A stretch of DNA of 64,000 nt. Origin: Qaidamihabitans albus. Lineage in GTDB: Bacteria; Actinomycetota; Actinomycetes; Mycobacteriales; Pseudonocardiaceae. The position numbers and the translations under genes are program-made. Location of the stretch: assembly GCF_016464705.1 (NCBI RefSeq), contig NZ_JAEHOB010000002.1:372001-436000 (forward strand), read 5' to 3'. Below the pieces are notes generated by a model. The model was not told the origin of the DNA. It was given only the letters and a program-made list of their open reading frames with translations, and made no database searches. Shown piece after piece: positions 9,222 to 18,197 of this stretch (position 1 is its first letter; every line of letters begins with the position of its first letter).

Positions 9222-9704
9222 CTACTCGGTGCCGGGAAGGCGTTCCATCAGCCGCTTGTGCACGAGCGGGGGGACCATCTGCGCGACGTCGCCGCCGTAG
9301 GTGGCGACCTCCTTGACCAGCGAGCTGGACAGGAAGCTGTACGCGGGGTTGTTCGACATCAGCAGCGTCTCCACGCCGGAGAGCTCCCGGTTCATCTGTG
9401 CCATCTGCAGCTCGTAGTCGAAGTCGCTGACGGAGCGCAGGCCCTTGGCGATCGCGACGATGCCGTTCTGGCGGCAGTAGTCGACGAGCAGGCCGTGCCA
9501 GGAGTCCACCCGTACGTTGGGCAGCTTCGCGGTGACCTCCCGCAGCATCTCCAGGCGCTCGTCGATGGAGAAGAGGCCCTGCTTCTTCTTGTTGACAAGC
9601 ACGGCAACGACGACCTCGTCGAAGAGCTGCGATGCTCTCTCGATGATGTCGAGATGCCCATTGGTCGCAGGGTCGTAGGAACCGGGACAGACCGCTCGCC
9701 GCAT
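9222..9704 (-). CDS. coaD: Phosphopantetheine adenylyltransferase
   Basis: 160 aa enzyme making dephospho-CoA from 4'-phosphopantetheine and ATP. The nucleotidyltransferase signature CPGSYDPATNGHLDIIERA is at the N-terminus, and SFLSSSLVKEVA lies near the C-terminus. The open frame extends far upstream, but ATG 9704 gives the exact family N-terminus MRRAVCPGSYDP. It sits 56 nt downstream of rsmD, as in mycobacteria. Confidence 0.97.
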   Translation of the reverse strand: MRRAVCPGSYDPATNGHLDIIERASQLFDEVVVAVLVNKKKQGLFSIDERLEMLREVTAKLPNVRVDSWHGLLVDYCRQNGIVAIAKGLRSVSDFDYELQMAQMNRELSGVETLLMSNNPAYSFLSSSLVKEVATYGGDVAQMVPPLVHKRLMERLPGTE

Positions 9705-9760
9705 GGCGCGGACGCTACCAAGGGGCACCCGGCCGCGCGCGAGATGTGACGCAGCTTTCG

Positions 9761-10330
9761 TTACGCACTGTCGCCGTGCGCGTGATATCCGGCGCGGAAG
9801 AGGCCGGTGTCGCCGTAGCGCTTCGCGCGCAGCGGCGCGAACCCCGGCGGCCACGCGGGTTCGCCGTCCCGCCAGGCCCGCTCGACGACCACCAGCCCGC
9901 CGTCGGCAATCCAGCCGCCACCGGCGAGCGCGGCCAGCACCGCCGCCAGCCGGTCGTCCCCGGCCGCGTACGGCGGGTCGGCGACGACGAGATCGAACGG
10001 TTCGGCGGCGGGCTCGGCGAGCACCGTCTCGGCCTTGCCGTGCCGGACGGATCCGCCCAGCCCCAGCGCGCCGACGTTGCTCCGCAGGATCTCGGCGGCG
10101 CGCCGGTCCGCCTCCACGAACAGCGCCTCGGCCGCCCCCCGGGACAGGGCCTCCAGCCCGAGCGCACCCGATCCGGCGTACAGGTCGAGCACGCGCGCGC
10201 CGGTGAGCTCCCCGGCGACCTCGAGCGCGTTGAACAGTGCCTCGCGCACCTTTTCCGAGGTCGGCCGCGTTCCGCGCGGCGGCACGCGCAGCCTTCGCCC
10301 GCCCGCCTTCCCGGCCACGATCCTCGTCAC
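9761..10330 (-). CDS. rsmD: 16S rRNA (guanine(966)-N(2))-methyltransferase
   Basis: 189 aa. MTRIVAGKAGGRRLRVP start, SAM-binding DLYAGSGALGLEALSRGA and catalytic DPPY (VVADPPYAAG) identify RsmD. GTG 10330 is preceded by GAGGA at 8 nt; the longer open frame upstream is not coding, as its translation lacks family similarity and would run into the divergent helD promoter. Confidence 0.95.
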   Translation of the reverse strand: MTRIVAGKAGGRRLRVPPRGTRPTSEKVREALFNALEVAGELTGARVLDLYAGSGALGLEALSRGAAEALFVEADRRAAEILRSNVGALGLGGSVRHGKAETVLAEPAAEPFDLVVADPPYAAGDDRLAAVLAALAGGGWIADGGLVVVERAWRDGEPAWPPGFAPLRAKRYGDTGLFRAGYHAHGDSA

Positions 10331-10433
10331 ACCGCCATCCTCGCAGGAGCGCGGTGCCGGGCGGTGCCGGCCGGGGATGGTCGGCACCTGGTGAAGCCAC
10401 CCGCCGGAACGCGTATTGTCGTTCTTCCCCTTA

Positions 10434-10452
10434 CCCGCGACACGATCGCGGG
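10434..10452. promoter_or_regulatory. Inverted repeat in the helD leader
   Basis: CCCGCGA-5 nt-TCGCGGG, 30 nt before the GTG of the HelD-like gene and ~100 nt before the divergent rsmD. It could be an operator or a 5' UTR hairpin. No rifamycin-associated element was recognised here. Confidence 0.4.
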
Positions 10453-10481
10453 AAGGGTCGCCACGAACACGGGAGCGCTGA

Positions 10482-12611
10482 GTGACGGAACCTCGGGTCA
10501 GACGGGCCGAGATCGCCATCGAGCAGTCCCACGTCGACCGCGTCTACGCCCGTCTCGCGGAGCTGCGCAGCCAGGCGGAAGCGATGCGCACCAAGGGTTA
10601 CGAACTCGGCCACGGCGCCCAGCGGGAGGCGGTCTTCGAGCAGGCGTCGATGCTGTTCGAGCGGGACATGATGGTCTACCACGCCAACCAGACCCTGCAG
10701 TCGCTCGACGCCGAGTACGAGGGCCTGGTGTTCGGCAGGCTGGACCACGCCGACTCGGAGGCCGTCTACGTCGGCAGGCTCGGGATCCGCGACGCCGAGT
10801 TCGAGAACCTCGTCACCGACTGGCGCGCCCCGGCCGCGGCGCCGTTCTACCAGGCCACCGCCGAGGATCCGATGGACGTGGTGCGCCGCAGGGTGATCCG
10901 CTGCACCGGCCAGACGGTGCAGGACGTCGACGACGACGTGCTCATTCCCGAGGCCGTGCCCGAGGACATGAACGTCGTCGGCGAGGGTGCGCTGATGGCC
11001 GCGCTGGGCCGTTCGCGCGGCGAGAAGATGCGCGACATCGTGGCGACCATCCAGAAGGAGCAGGACGAGGTCATCCGCGCTCCGTGGCGGGGCGTGACCG
11101 AGATCACCGGCGGGCCGGGGACCGGGAAGACGGCCGTCGCCCTGCACCGGGCGGCATACCTGCTCTACCGCCACCGGCGGCAGCTCGGCGGCGCCGGTGT
11201 GCTCGTGATCGGCCCTTCCGGCGTGTTCACGACCTACATCTCGCGCGTGCTGCCTTCGATGGGCGAGACGAACGTGGAGCTGCGCTCGCTCGGCCAGGTG
11301 CTCGACGGCATCGAGGCCACCCGGCAGGACCCGGCCCGGCTGGCCGCGCTCAAGGGCTCGCTGCGGATGCGCAAGGTGCTGCTCAGAGCGTTGCGGGACA
11401 CCCCGCCGGACGCACCCACCGAGATGCGGATCGTCTACCACGGCGAGGTGCTGAAGCTGACGGCCAAGGAGCTCGACCGGCTCCGGCGCAAGGTGCACAG
11501 CCAGGGCGGGCCGCCGAACCGGTCGCGGATCCGCGCGGCCGAGACCCTGCTCGCCGCCCTGGCCGACAAGGCTGAGGAGTACGCGCGCGACGACGGCCGC
11601 TCCGTGGACCGGGAGGAGCTGATCACCGCGCTCGGCGAGCGGATCGACTTCCACCGTTTCCTGGTCGTCTGGTGGCCGGTGCTCTACCCGGCGCAGGTCC
11701 TGCGCTGGCTCGGCGACGAGCGCAGGCTCGCCCGCGCGGGCAGGCAGCTGCTCAACCGTGAGGAGATCTCGTTGCTCGCCGGTGCGCTGGCCGATCCGGC
11801 CGGGGGCTGGTCGGTCGCCGACATCTCACTGCTCGACGAGCTGCGGGTGCTGACCGGCCCGCCGCCGAAACGGCGGCGGCGTTCGCGGCTCGAGCTGGAC
11901 GCCGAGCAGGAGCGCGACAGCACGACCCCGCGCGGCCCGCAGCGGCCCGAGCACTACGACGAGTACTCGCACATCGTGGTGGACGAGTCGCAGGACCTCT
12001 CCCCCATGCAGTGGCGGATGGTCGGCAGGCGCGGCCGGTACGCGAGCTGGACCGTGGTCGGCGACCCCGTACAGAGCTCGTGGCCGGACCCGGACGAGGC
12101 GGCTCAGGCGCGGGACCAGGCTTTCGGACCCCGTACCCCGCGGCGGCGTTACACGCTGCGCACCAACTACCGGAACTCGGCGGAGATCTTCGCGCTCGCG
12201 GCGCAGGTCGTCGGCGGGCACGCCGAGCGGGATGCGCTGCCGGAGGCGGTGCGGGCCACCGGCGTCGCGCCGCAGATCCGCACGGTCGAGCCGGGCACCC
12301 GGGAAGGCGCGGTGCAGGCGGCCGCCAAGGAGCTGCTCGGCTCCGTCGAGGGCACGGTCGGCGTGATCTGTGCCATGGACCGCGTGCCCGAGGTCGAGCG
12401 CTGGCTGTCCGCGCAGGCCGACGAGCGGCTCAAGGTGGTCGGCAGCCTGGACTCCAAGGGGCTCGAGTACGACGCGGTCGCCCTGCTGGAGCCCACCGAG
12501 CTGGTCACCGAGTCGCTGACCGGCAGGCGGGTGCTGTACGTGGCGCTGACCAGGGCCACGCAGCAGCTGATCGTGCTGGCATCGGACGACGGCTGGCTGC
12601 CTGCCTCGTGA
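10482..12611 (+). CDS. HelD/HelR-like RNA polymerase-associated UvrD-superfamily ATPase
   Basis: 709 aa. An N-terminal antiparallel coiled-coil region (~10-90) precedes an SF1 ATPase core: Walker A GGPGTGKTAVALHRAAYLLY (~207-226), Walker B VVDESQDLSPMQW (~500-512) and motif VI VALTRATQQLIVL near the C-terminus. The layout and length match class II HelD proteins, which bind RNA polymerase, release stalled complexes and in some actinomycetes confer rifamycin tolerance. GTG 10482 has GGGAG at 6 nt. The stop TGA (preceded by TCG) is provided by the left end of palindrome copy B. Confidence 0.85.
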   Translation: MTEPRVRRAEIAIEQSHVDRVYARLAELRSQAEAMRTKGYELGHGAQREAVFEQASMLFERDMMVYHANQTLQSLDAEYEGLVFGRLDHADSEAVYVGRLGIRDAEFENLVTDWRAPAAAPFYQATAEDPMDVVRRRVIRCTGQTVQDVDDDVLIPEAVPEDMNVVGEGALMAALGRSRGEKMRDIVATIQKEQDEVIRAPWRGVTEITGGPGTGKTAVALHRAAYLLYRHRRQLGGAGVLVIGPSGVFTTYISRVLPSMGETNVELRSLGQVLDGIEATRQDPARLAALKGSLRMRKVLLRALRDTPPDAPTEMRIVYHGEVLKLTAKELDRLRRKVHSQGGPPNRSRIRAAETLLAALADKAEEYARDDGRSVDREELITALGERIDFHRFLVVWWPVLYPAQVLRWLGDERRLARAGRQLLNREEISLLAGALADPAGGWSVADISLLDELRVLTGPPPKRRRRSRLELDAEQERDSTTPRGPQRPEHYDEYSHIVVDESQDLSPMQWRMVGRRGRYASWTVVGDPVQSSWPDPDEAAQARDQAFGPRTPRRRYTLRTNYRNSAEIFALAAQVVGGHAERDALPEAVRATGVAPQIRTVEPGTREGAVQAAAKELLGSVEGTVGVICAMDRVPEVERWLSAQADERLKVVGSLDSKGLEYDAVALLEPTELVTESLTGRRVLYVALTRATQQLIVLASDDGWLPAS

Positions 12612-12650
12612 GTGGCCACGCGAGTTAGAACACTGTTACGCACTCACGAG
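12605..12650. repeat. 46-bp palindromic element, copy B
   Basis: Arms CTCGTGAGTGGC and TACGCACTCACGAG around GTTAGAAC. The first eight bases encode the terminal Ser-stop (TCG TGA) of the HelD-like gene. Confidence 0.97.
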
Positions 12651-12682
12651 GGCGGGCGGGAAGGTTCGCGGGGCGCGGTGCG

Positions 12683-13690
12683 TTGACCGCGGATGTGACC
12701 TCCCTGCCTGACATCCCGCTCTCGGTGCTCGACCTGGCGCCCATCACGAGCGGATCGGACTCCGCGACCGCACTGCGCAACACCGTCGAGCTGGCCCGGC
12801 ACACCGAGCGGCTCGGGTACCACCGCTACTGGCTGGCCGAGCACCACAACATGCCGGGCATCGCCAGCTCGGCGACGGCCGTGCTGATCGGCCACGTCGC
12901 CACCGCGACCGAGCGGATCAGGGTCGGCTCGGGTGGCGTGATGCTGCCCAACCACGCGCCACTCGTGGTCGCGGAGCAGTTCGGCACCCTGGAGGCGTTC
13001 CATCCCGGCCGGATCGACCTGGGCATCGGCCGCGCGCCGGGCACCGACCAGCGCACGGCACTCGCCCTCCGCGGCGCGGCGGGGCTGGGCGCGGAGGACT
13101 TCCCGCAGCGGTTGAGCGAGCTGATGGCCTACTTCGAGCCGGACGAGAACCGCGCCGTCAACGCCTACCCGGCGCAGGGCCACCGGCCACCGGTCTGGCT
13201 GCTCGGGTCCAGCGGCTTCAGCGCCCAGCTCGCCGGAATGCTCGGCCTGCCGTTCTCCTTCGCCCACCACTTCAGCGCGGAGAACACCATCCCCGCCGTG
13301 CGGCTCTACCGCGAGTCCTTCCGGCCCTCGGACGTGCTCGACGAGCCGTACGTCATGCTCGGCACCTCGGTGATCTGCGCGGACACCGACGAGCAGGCCA
13401 GGTGGCTCGCCGGGCCCAGTGCGCTCACCTTCCTCAGCCTGCGCAAGGGCAGGCCGATCCCCCTGCCGACGCCGCAGGAGGCCGCCGACCATCCGTACAC
13501 CGACCTCGACCGGCTGTTCATCGAGGAGCGCATGGCGAGCAACGTCGTCGGCTCCCCGGAGACCGTCCGCAAGGGCCTGGACCGGCTGCTGGCCGACACC
13601 GACGCGGACGAGCTCATGGTCACCACAATGGTCCACGGGCAGGGCGACCGGCTTCGCTCCTACGAGCTGGTGGCCGGCCTCACCCGCTGA
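12683..13690 (+). CDS. Luciferase-like flavin-dependent oxidoreductase (LLM class)
   Basis: 335 aa TIM-barrel protein of the bacterial-luciferase superfamily: [70 protein letters not shown] are typical of the group-1 LLM/MsnO8-like branch. The substrate is unknown; such enzymes use FMN or F420 (fbiD for F420 synthesis is at 50.6 kb). The start is uncertain: TTG 12683 or GTG 12695. It is only 33 nt after palindrome copy B and 34 nt before the SagB-type gene. Confidence 0.88.
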   Translation: MTADVTSLPDIPLSVLDLAPITSGSDSATALRNTVELARHTERLGYHRYWLAEHHNMPGIASSATAVLIGHVATATERIRVGSGGVMLPNHAPLVVAEQFGTLEAFHPGRIDLGIGRAPGTDQRTALALRGAAGLGAEDFPQRLSELMAYFEPDENRAVNAYPAQGHRPPVWLLGSSGFSAQLAGMLGLPFSFAHHFSAENTIPAVRLYRESFRPSDVLDEPYVMLGTSVICADTDEQARWLAGPSALTFLSLRKGRPIPLPTPQEAADHPYTDLDRLFIEERMASNVVGSPETVRKGLDRLLADTDADELMVTTMVHGQGDRLRSYELVAGLTR

Positions 13691-13724
13691 CCGGCCGTGT
13701 CCGGCAGGACTGTCGGAGGTCCCA

Positions 13725-14522
13725 ATGATCGCCCGAACGGGTTACGATTCGGCCATGCTCGCGCGCGGCGGTCGAGAGACCGACGGAGATGAGGTATCCA
13801 GAGAGGTTTCGCTGGACGGCGCTCGCACCACCCAGCGTGCTCTGGCGGTGCACCGGCTGCTCAACTCGCAGAGCCGGATCGGCACCGCGCCGCTGACCGA
13901 CGGCAGGCGGATCCCGCTGCCCGACATCCACCCGCCCCGCGCCGACCTGGTCGCCACCCTGGCCCTGCGCCGTTCGGCCGAGGACTACGCCGACCGGCCG
14001 CTGGACCTGACGACGCTCAGCGCCTGGCTGCGGTTCTCCGTCGGCGTGCAGCGGTTCGTGCCCGCCTACGGGGTCACCGAGCATCCACTGAGCATGGCGC
14101 CGACGGCGGGCGGGCTGGATAGCCTGCGCGCCTACCTGGCGGTGCGCACGGCCGAGGCGCTCGTGCCCGGCGTGTACCGCTACGAGGCGGTCTCGCACGA
14201 GCTCGTCGAACTGAGCACCGTGGACCCGGTGCACGCGCTTCGCCACGTGTACCTGCAACCGGAGTTCGTACCGCGGGCGGCCGTCTCGCTGGCCCTCACC
14301 GCGCGCCTGGACGAGGCGTTCGACCGGTACCCGCTGCGCCACTACCGTACGCTGCACGTCGACTCCGGTGTCGCCGTGCAGAACCTCTACCTCGTCGGCA
14401 CCGCGCTCGGGATGGCCTGCTGCGCCGTGGCCGGCTTCGACGACACCGCGCTGAGCGGGCTGCTGGGCCTGCCCGAGACCGAGATCCCCACCATGCTCTT
14501 CGCGGCCGGCCACGCCGCCTGA
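13725..14522 (+). CDS. SagB/ThcOx-type FMN-dependent nitroreductase-fold dehydrogenase
   Basis: 265 aa. Catalytic-fold motifs in order: LALRRSAEDYADRPLDLTTLSAWLRF, PTAGGLDSLRAYLAVR, YRYEAVSHELVEL and VAVQNLYLVGTALGMACCAVAGFDD. These resemble the SagB dehydrogenases that oxidise azolines to azoles in RiPP pathways and unlinked relatives. GGAGGT stands 4 nt before ATG 13725, which fixes the start. No cyclodehydratase or precursor peptide is visible nearby, so an oxidoreductase role outside RiPP synthesis is possible. Confidence 0.75.
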   Translation: MIARTGYDSAMLARGGRETDGDEVSREVSLDGARTTQRALAVHRLLNSQSRIGTAPLTDGRRIPLPDIHPPRADLVATLALRRSAEDYADRPLDLTTLSAWLRFSVGVQRFVPAYGVTEHPLSMAPTAGGLDSLRAYLAVRTAEALVPGVYRYEAVSHELVELSTVDPVHALRHVYLQPEFVPRAAVSLALTARLDEAFDRYPLRHYRTLHVDSGVAVQNLYLVGTALGMACCAVAGFDDTALSGLLGLPETEIPTMLFAAGHAA

Positions 14523-14532
14523 CCGCGGCGGC

Positions 14533-15321
14533 TCAGGCCGTCCGGCGGCGGAACAGCACGGCCGCAAGCACCGTCGACACCAGCACCAGCCCCGCACACC
14601 AGCCGGCGGCCAGCCACGCGCTGTTACCGATCGGGGTACCGGTGAGCAGGCCACGCAGCGTCTCGATCACCGGCGTCACGGGCTGGTTCCGCGCGAAGCC
14701 GTGCAGCCAGCCCGGCATGGTCTCGATGGGCACGAACGCACTGCTGGGGTAGGGCAGGAACATCACGAAGAACGCGAAGCCGTTCGCGCCTTCGGGTGTC
14801 CGGGCCAGCAGCCCGAACGCCGCGGCCAGCCACGACATCGCCAGCACGAACAGCAGCAGCGTGCCGATCGCGCCGAGCCATTCCACCGGTCCCGCCGTGG
14901 GCCGGAAGCCGATGAGCACCGCGATGAGGAGCAGGATCACCGTGGCCACGGTGTTGCGGACGGCACTGGCCGCGACATGCCCGCCGAGGACGGCCGCGCC
15001 GCTGACGTCCATCGACCGGAAGCGGTCGATGATGCCCTCCTCCATGTCCTGCGTGACGCTGACCGCGGTCTGCGCCGAGACGAACCCCATGCACAGGATG
15101 AGCACGCCGGGCAGGACGTAGGTGAGGTAGGCGGTGCCGGTCTCGATCGCGCCGCCGAACAGGTAGACGAACAGCAGCATGATCATCGCCGGCAGCATCA
15201 CCGACGTCAGCATCGCCTCGAGGTTGCGCGAGCTCAGGCGCACCGAGCGGCGCACCATCGTCAGCGTGTCGCCGGTCGGCGACCTCGGCCGGTCGCGCTC
15301 GGCGAGGGCGGGTTCAGACAT
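14533..15321 (-). CDS. DrrB-like ABC-2 exporter permease
   Basis: 262 aa with about six membrane segments; the conserved ABC-2 region GIIDRFRSMDVSGAAVLGGH and the late FARNQPVTPVIETLRGLLTG are typical of daunorubicin-type (DrrB) permeases. Its ATG lies inside the 3' end of the ATPase gene (8-nt overlap), so the two are coupled. With the ATPase it would export a hydrophobic compound or drug. The divergent TetR gene is the likely local repressor. Confidence 0.9.
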   Translation of the reverse strand: MSEPALAERDRPRSPTGDTLTMVRRSVRLSSRNLEAMLTSVMLPAMIMLLFVYLFGGAIETGTAYLTYVLPGVLILCMGFVSAQTAVSVTQDMEEGIIDRFRSMDVSGAAVLGGHVAASAVRNTVATVILLLIAVLIGFRPTAGPVEWLGAIGTLLLFVLAMSWLAAAFGLLARTPEGANGFAFFVMFLPYPSSAFVPIETMPGWLHGFARNQPVTPVIETLRGLLTGTPIGNSAWLAAGWCAGLVLVSTVLAAVLFRRRTA

Positions 15322-16291
15322 GGACGGTCTCCTCCGTGGGCCTGGTGTGCCCCGGCTCGGCCGCGTGGCCGGTCAGGGTGATGAACACGTCGTCGAGAGT
15401 GGCGGTGCGGATCGTGAAGTGCCCGATCCGCTCCCCCGCCGGGTCGAGCTCGCCGAGCAGCGCGCGGACGTCCGGCGCGGTGCCGTCGGTGGTCACGCCG
15501 AGGTTCAGCGCAGCCGGATCGGTGCTCGCCGCCCGCCCGCCCGCGGCACGCACGAGCTCGCCAAACGCGGTGGCGTCCACCGCCGTCAGATCGAGCAGGT
15601 ACCCGGCGACGCGGGCCTTCAGCTCGGCCGAGGTGCCCTCGGCGATGACCCGGCCGCCGTCGAGCACGGCGACGCGATCGGCCAGCCGGTCGGCCTCCTC
15701 CAGGTACTGGGTGGTGAGGAAGACGGTCACCCCCGACCCGGCCAGGTCCGTGACGACCTCCCACATGGCCTGCCTGCTCCGCACGTCGAGCCCGGTGGTC
15801 GGCTCGTCGAGGAAGATCACCGACGGCCTGCCGACGAGGCTCGCGGCGAGGTCGAGCCTGCGGCGCATACCGCCCGAGTACGTCTTCACCCGCCGCCGTC
15901 CGGCATCGGCGAGGCCGAACCGGTCGAGCAGTTCGCCCGCCCGTTCGCTGGCCTGCCGCCCGCGCAGCCCGCACAGCCACGCCATCATGCGCAGGTTCTC
16001 CTCGCCGGTCTGCAGGCCGTCGATGGCGGCGTACTGGCCGGTCAGGCTGATCCGCCTGCGCACCCGGTGCCGGTCGTGCACGACGTCGAGGCCGGCCACC
16101 CTCGCGACGCCCGCGTCGGCCCGGCTGAGCGTGGCCAGGATCCGCACGGTCGTCGTCTTGCCCGAACCGTTCGGGCCGAGCAGCGCGAACACACTGCCGC
16201 GCCGCACCGTGAGGTCGACGCCGGAGAGCACGCTCACCGCGCCGAAGGACTTCTCCAGTCCGGCCACCTCGATGGCCAGGTCCACCGCCAT
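15314..16291 (-). CDS. DrrA-like ABC exporter ATP-binding protein
   Basis: 325 aa. Walker A GPNGSGKTT (~40-48), signature YSGGMRRRLDLAASL, Walker B VIFLDEPTTGLD and the H-loop region replaced by TTQYLEEAD, as is usual for DrrA. A ~90-residue C-terminal domain typical of the DrrA family ends the protein. GGGAG lies 7 nt before ATG 16291. Expression is probably governed by the two palindromes at 16326-16366. Confidence 0.93.
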   Translation of the reverse strand: MAVDLAIEVAGLEKSFGAVSVLSGVDLTVRRGSVFALLGPNGSGKTTTVRILATLSRADAGVARVAGLDVVHDRHRVRRRISLTGQYAAIDGLQTGEENLRMMAWLCGLRGRQASERAGELLDRFGLADAGRRRVKTYSGGMRRRLDLAASLVGRPSVIFLDEPTTGLDVRSRQAMWEVVTDLAGSGVTVFLTTQYLEEADRLADRVAVLDGGRVIAEGTSAELKARVAGYLLDLTAVDATAFGELVRAAGGRAASTDPAALNLGVTTDGTAPDVRALLGELDPAGERIGHFTIRTATLDDVFITLTGHAAEPGHTRPTEETVHV

Positions 16292-16325
16292 GTACGGGCT
16301 CCCATCCGACTTGTCCACATCCTCT

Positions 16326-16342
16326 GCGTAAGGCTTACGCAG
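16326..16342. promoter_or_regulatory. TetR operator site 1
   Basis: Perfect palindrome TGCGTAAGGCTTACGCA in the divergent drrAB-like/tetR intergenic region. Its half-site TGCGTA is shared with site 2, whose centre is 24 bp away. Confidence 0.75.
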
Positions 16343-16349
16343 TCGTATT

Positions 16350-16366
16350 GCGTAAGTTATACGCAG
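16350..16366. promoter_or_regulatory. TetR operator site 2
   Basis: TGCGTA-AGTTA-TACGCA, the same 17-bp half-site geometry as site 1. The 24-bp spacing approximates two helical turns, which would suit binding of two repressor dimers. Confidence 0.72.
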
Positions 16367-16415
16367 AAGTAGGATGGGCTGCCAAACCGACGGGAGAGCG
16401 GAGGCCGCACAGCCC

Positions 16416-17168
16416 ATGAACGACGGCACCGATACCGGGCTGCCCACCAGCTTCGAGCTCGCCTGGGGCGTGCGGGAGCACCCGAACAAGGGCCCGAAGC
16501 GCGGGCTCAGCCTGAACCGGATCATCGAGGCGGCGATCGGCGTCGCCGACGCCGAGGGGCTACGGGCGGTCTCGATGGGCAGGGTGGCGGCCGAGCTGGG
16601 CGCCGCACCGATGTCGCTCTATCGCTACGTCGGCACCAAGGACGAGCTGGTCACCCTCGCGGCGGACGCGGCGTACAGCCCGCCACCCGACGTGCCCGCT
16701 GCGGGGGAGGACTGGCGGCCTGCGCTCGCCCGGTGGGCTCGCGCCGAGCGGGACACCCTGCGCGCGCGGCCGTGGGTCCTCCAGGTCCCGATCAGCGGCC
16801 CGCCGACGACCCCCAACGCCGTGGCCTGGATGGAACGCGCGCTGCGCTGCCTCGAAAAGACCGGGCTGGATGCGGGTGAGCGGATGGCGACGCTGCTGCT
16901 GGTCACCGGCTATGTGCGCAGCCATATGCTGATCGAGACACAGATCGCGGCCGCTCTCGAGTCGGCGGGGCAGCCCCCCGGCGCCGAGCTCACCGGCTAC
17001 GGGAGGCAGCTGGCGGCGGTCGCCGACAGGGCCCGGTTCCCGGCGCTGCACGCGGTCATCGACAGCGGGACCTTCGACGAGCCTGCCGACGACATCGACG
17101 AGGACTTCGACTTCGGGCTGGAGCGCATCCTCGACGGCATCGAGGTGCTGATCAACGCGCGGGTCTGA
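16416..17168 (+). CDS. TetR/AcrR-family repressor of the adjacent exporter
   Basis: 250 aa. HTH: LSLNRIIEAAIGVADAEGLRAVSMGRVAAELGAAPMSLYRYVGTKDELV. The C-terminal ligand domain resembles the class found in many drug-exporter regulators (W-x-x-ALARWARAER, RPWVL). ATG 16416 is preferred because it gives the normal short N-tail before ELAWGVREHP; an upstream in-frame ATG at 16374 would start 8 bp after operator 2. Divergent placement and twin operators suggest control of itself and the DrrAB-like pump. Confidence 0.9.
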   Translation: MNDGTDTGLPTSFELAWGVREHPNKGPKRGLSLNRIIEAAIGVADAEGLRAVSMGRVAAELGAAPMSLYRYVGTKDELVTLAADAAYSPPPDVPAAGEDWRPALARWARAERDTLRARPWVLQVPISGPPTTPNAVAWMERALRCLEKTGLDAGERMATLLLVTGYVRSHMLIETQIAAALESAGQPPGAELTGYGRQLAAVADRARFPALHAVIDSGTFDEPADDIDEDFDFGLERILDGIEVLINARV

Positions 17169-17189
17169 ATGGGGGACTCGCGGGGCGGG

Positions 17190-18155
17190 TCACCCGGCGA
17201 CCGCCGCGTGCCAGTGCTCCGCCAGCGCCCGCCCCTGCTCGGGAGCGAACTCGCCGGGTGTGTAGAAGCCGCCGAAGTAGGTCTGCGCGCCGTCCAGCAC
17301 GAGGCTGTTGGCGCCGGCAGGCGACGGCAGCCCCATCTTGAGGTTGACCGCACCGTTGAGCAGGCCGAAGGCGCCACAGCCGGTGGCCCTCGGGATGGCG
17401 AACCCGTCGTCGCCCTGGTCGGCGCCGGTGAGCGCGAAGTAACCCATCGCGCCGTCCGGGTCGATGCTTCCCTCCGGGTCGAACCGCACCGGTTCCGCGG
17501 CCGGTGCGGTCAGGTTCTGCGGCCGCAGCACGATCGGCTCCGCGTCCGAGCCGAGATGGCAGTTCCGGCCCAGGAACGGGTTCTCCAGGTGGATCTTCAC
17601 CGGCAGGCTCAGGATGGGCCTGCCCGCGGCGAGCCCGGCGAAGAAGTCGAAGTCGGACGGATCGCCCGCAGGCAGCACCGTGGCGGTGACGGCGTTGAGC
17701 GTGCTGTTCTCGACCTGCCGGCAGATTCCGGAGATCAGCGGGATGTCGCTCGGGCACATCAGGCCGAGCAGGCCGCCCGGCACCCGCACCGGATCCGCGA
17801 CGATGGCACCTTCCGCGGGCGGCACGACCGTGTAGGTGGAACCGGTCCGCACCACGCCGAACTGGAGATCGGTCGCCCCGGTGGGCACGGTCGTCGCACC
17901 GATCGTCATCGTGCCGCTCGCCGAACGCGAGGCCAGGCACTGCGCCACCGTCCGGACGCCGTCCGCCGCCAGCATCGCCGGATCGTCGACCGGACAGCGG
18001 TTCAGCGGCGCCCACGCACCCTTGAGCGTCGGCGTGGTCGGCGTGGCTCCGGCGGTCTCCGCGACCGCCGCCGGAGCCACCCCGGCGCCCGCCGCGGCGA
18101 GCGCGACACCGACTCCGGCGACGGCGAGAAGCCGCCGCCCTCTCGACCCGAACAT
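17190..18155 (-). CDS. Secreted protein of unknown function (mce-flank secreted 1)
   Basis: 321 aa. A Sec signal peptide (MFGSRGRRLLAVAGVGVALAAA..AVAETA, cut near residue 32) is followed by a globular domain with at least six cysteines, suggesting disulphides in the exported protein. AGAGG lies 5 nt before ATG. No family motif is recognised. It is the third of three consecutive minus-strand secreted proteins between the exporter and the mce operon. Confidence 0.7.
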   Translation of the reverse strand: MFGSRGRRLLAVAGVGVALAAAGAGVAPAAVAETAGATPTTPTLKGAWAPLNRCPVDDPAMLAADGVRTVAQCLASRSASGTMTIGATTVPTGATDLQFGVVRTGSTYTVVPPAEGAIVADPVRVPGGLLGLMCPSDIPLISGICRQVENSTLNAVTATVLPAGDPSDFDFFAGLAAGRPILSLPVKIHLENPFLGRNCHLGSDAEPIVLRPQNLTAPAAEPVRFDPEGSIDPDGAMGYFALTGADQGDDGFAIPRATGCGAFGLLNGAVNLKMGLPSPAGANSLVLDGAQTYFGGFYTPGEFAPEQGRALAEHWHAAVAG

Positions 18156-18197
18156 CGTTACCTCTTCTCGTTCCGGCGGTTCCGCGACGAAACCGCG

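Noticed and set aside
9705-10400. N-terminal extension of CoaD frame
   Set aside because: Overlaps rsmD in another frame; the CoaD family starts at MRRAVCPG.
10331-10481. Rifamycin-associated element upstream of the HelD-like gene
   Set aside because: The intergenic region has a different palindrome (CCCGCGA/TCGCGGG) and no recognisable RAE.
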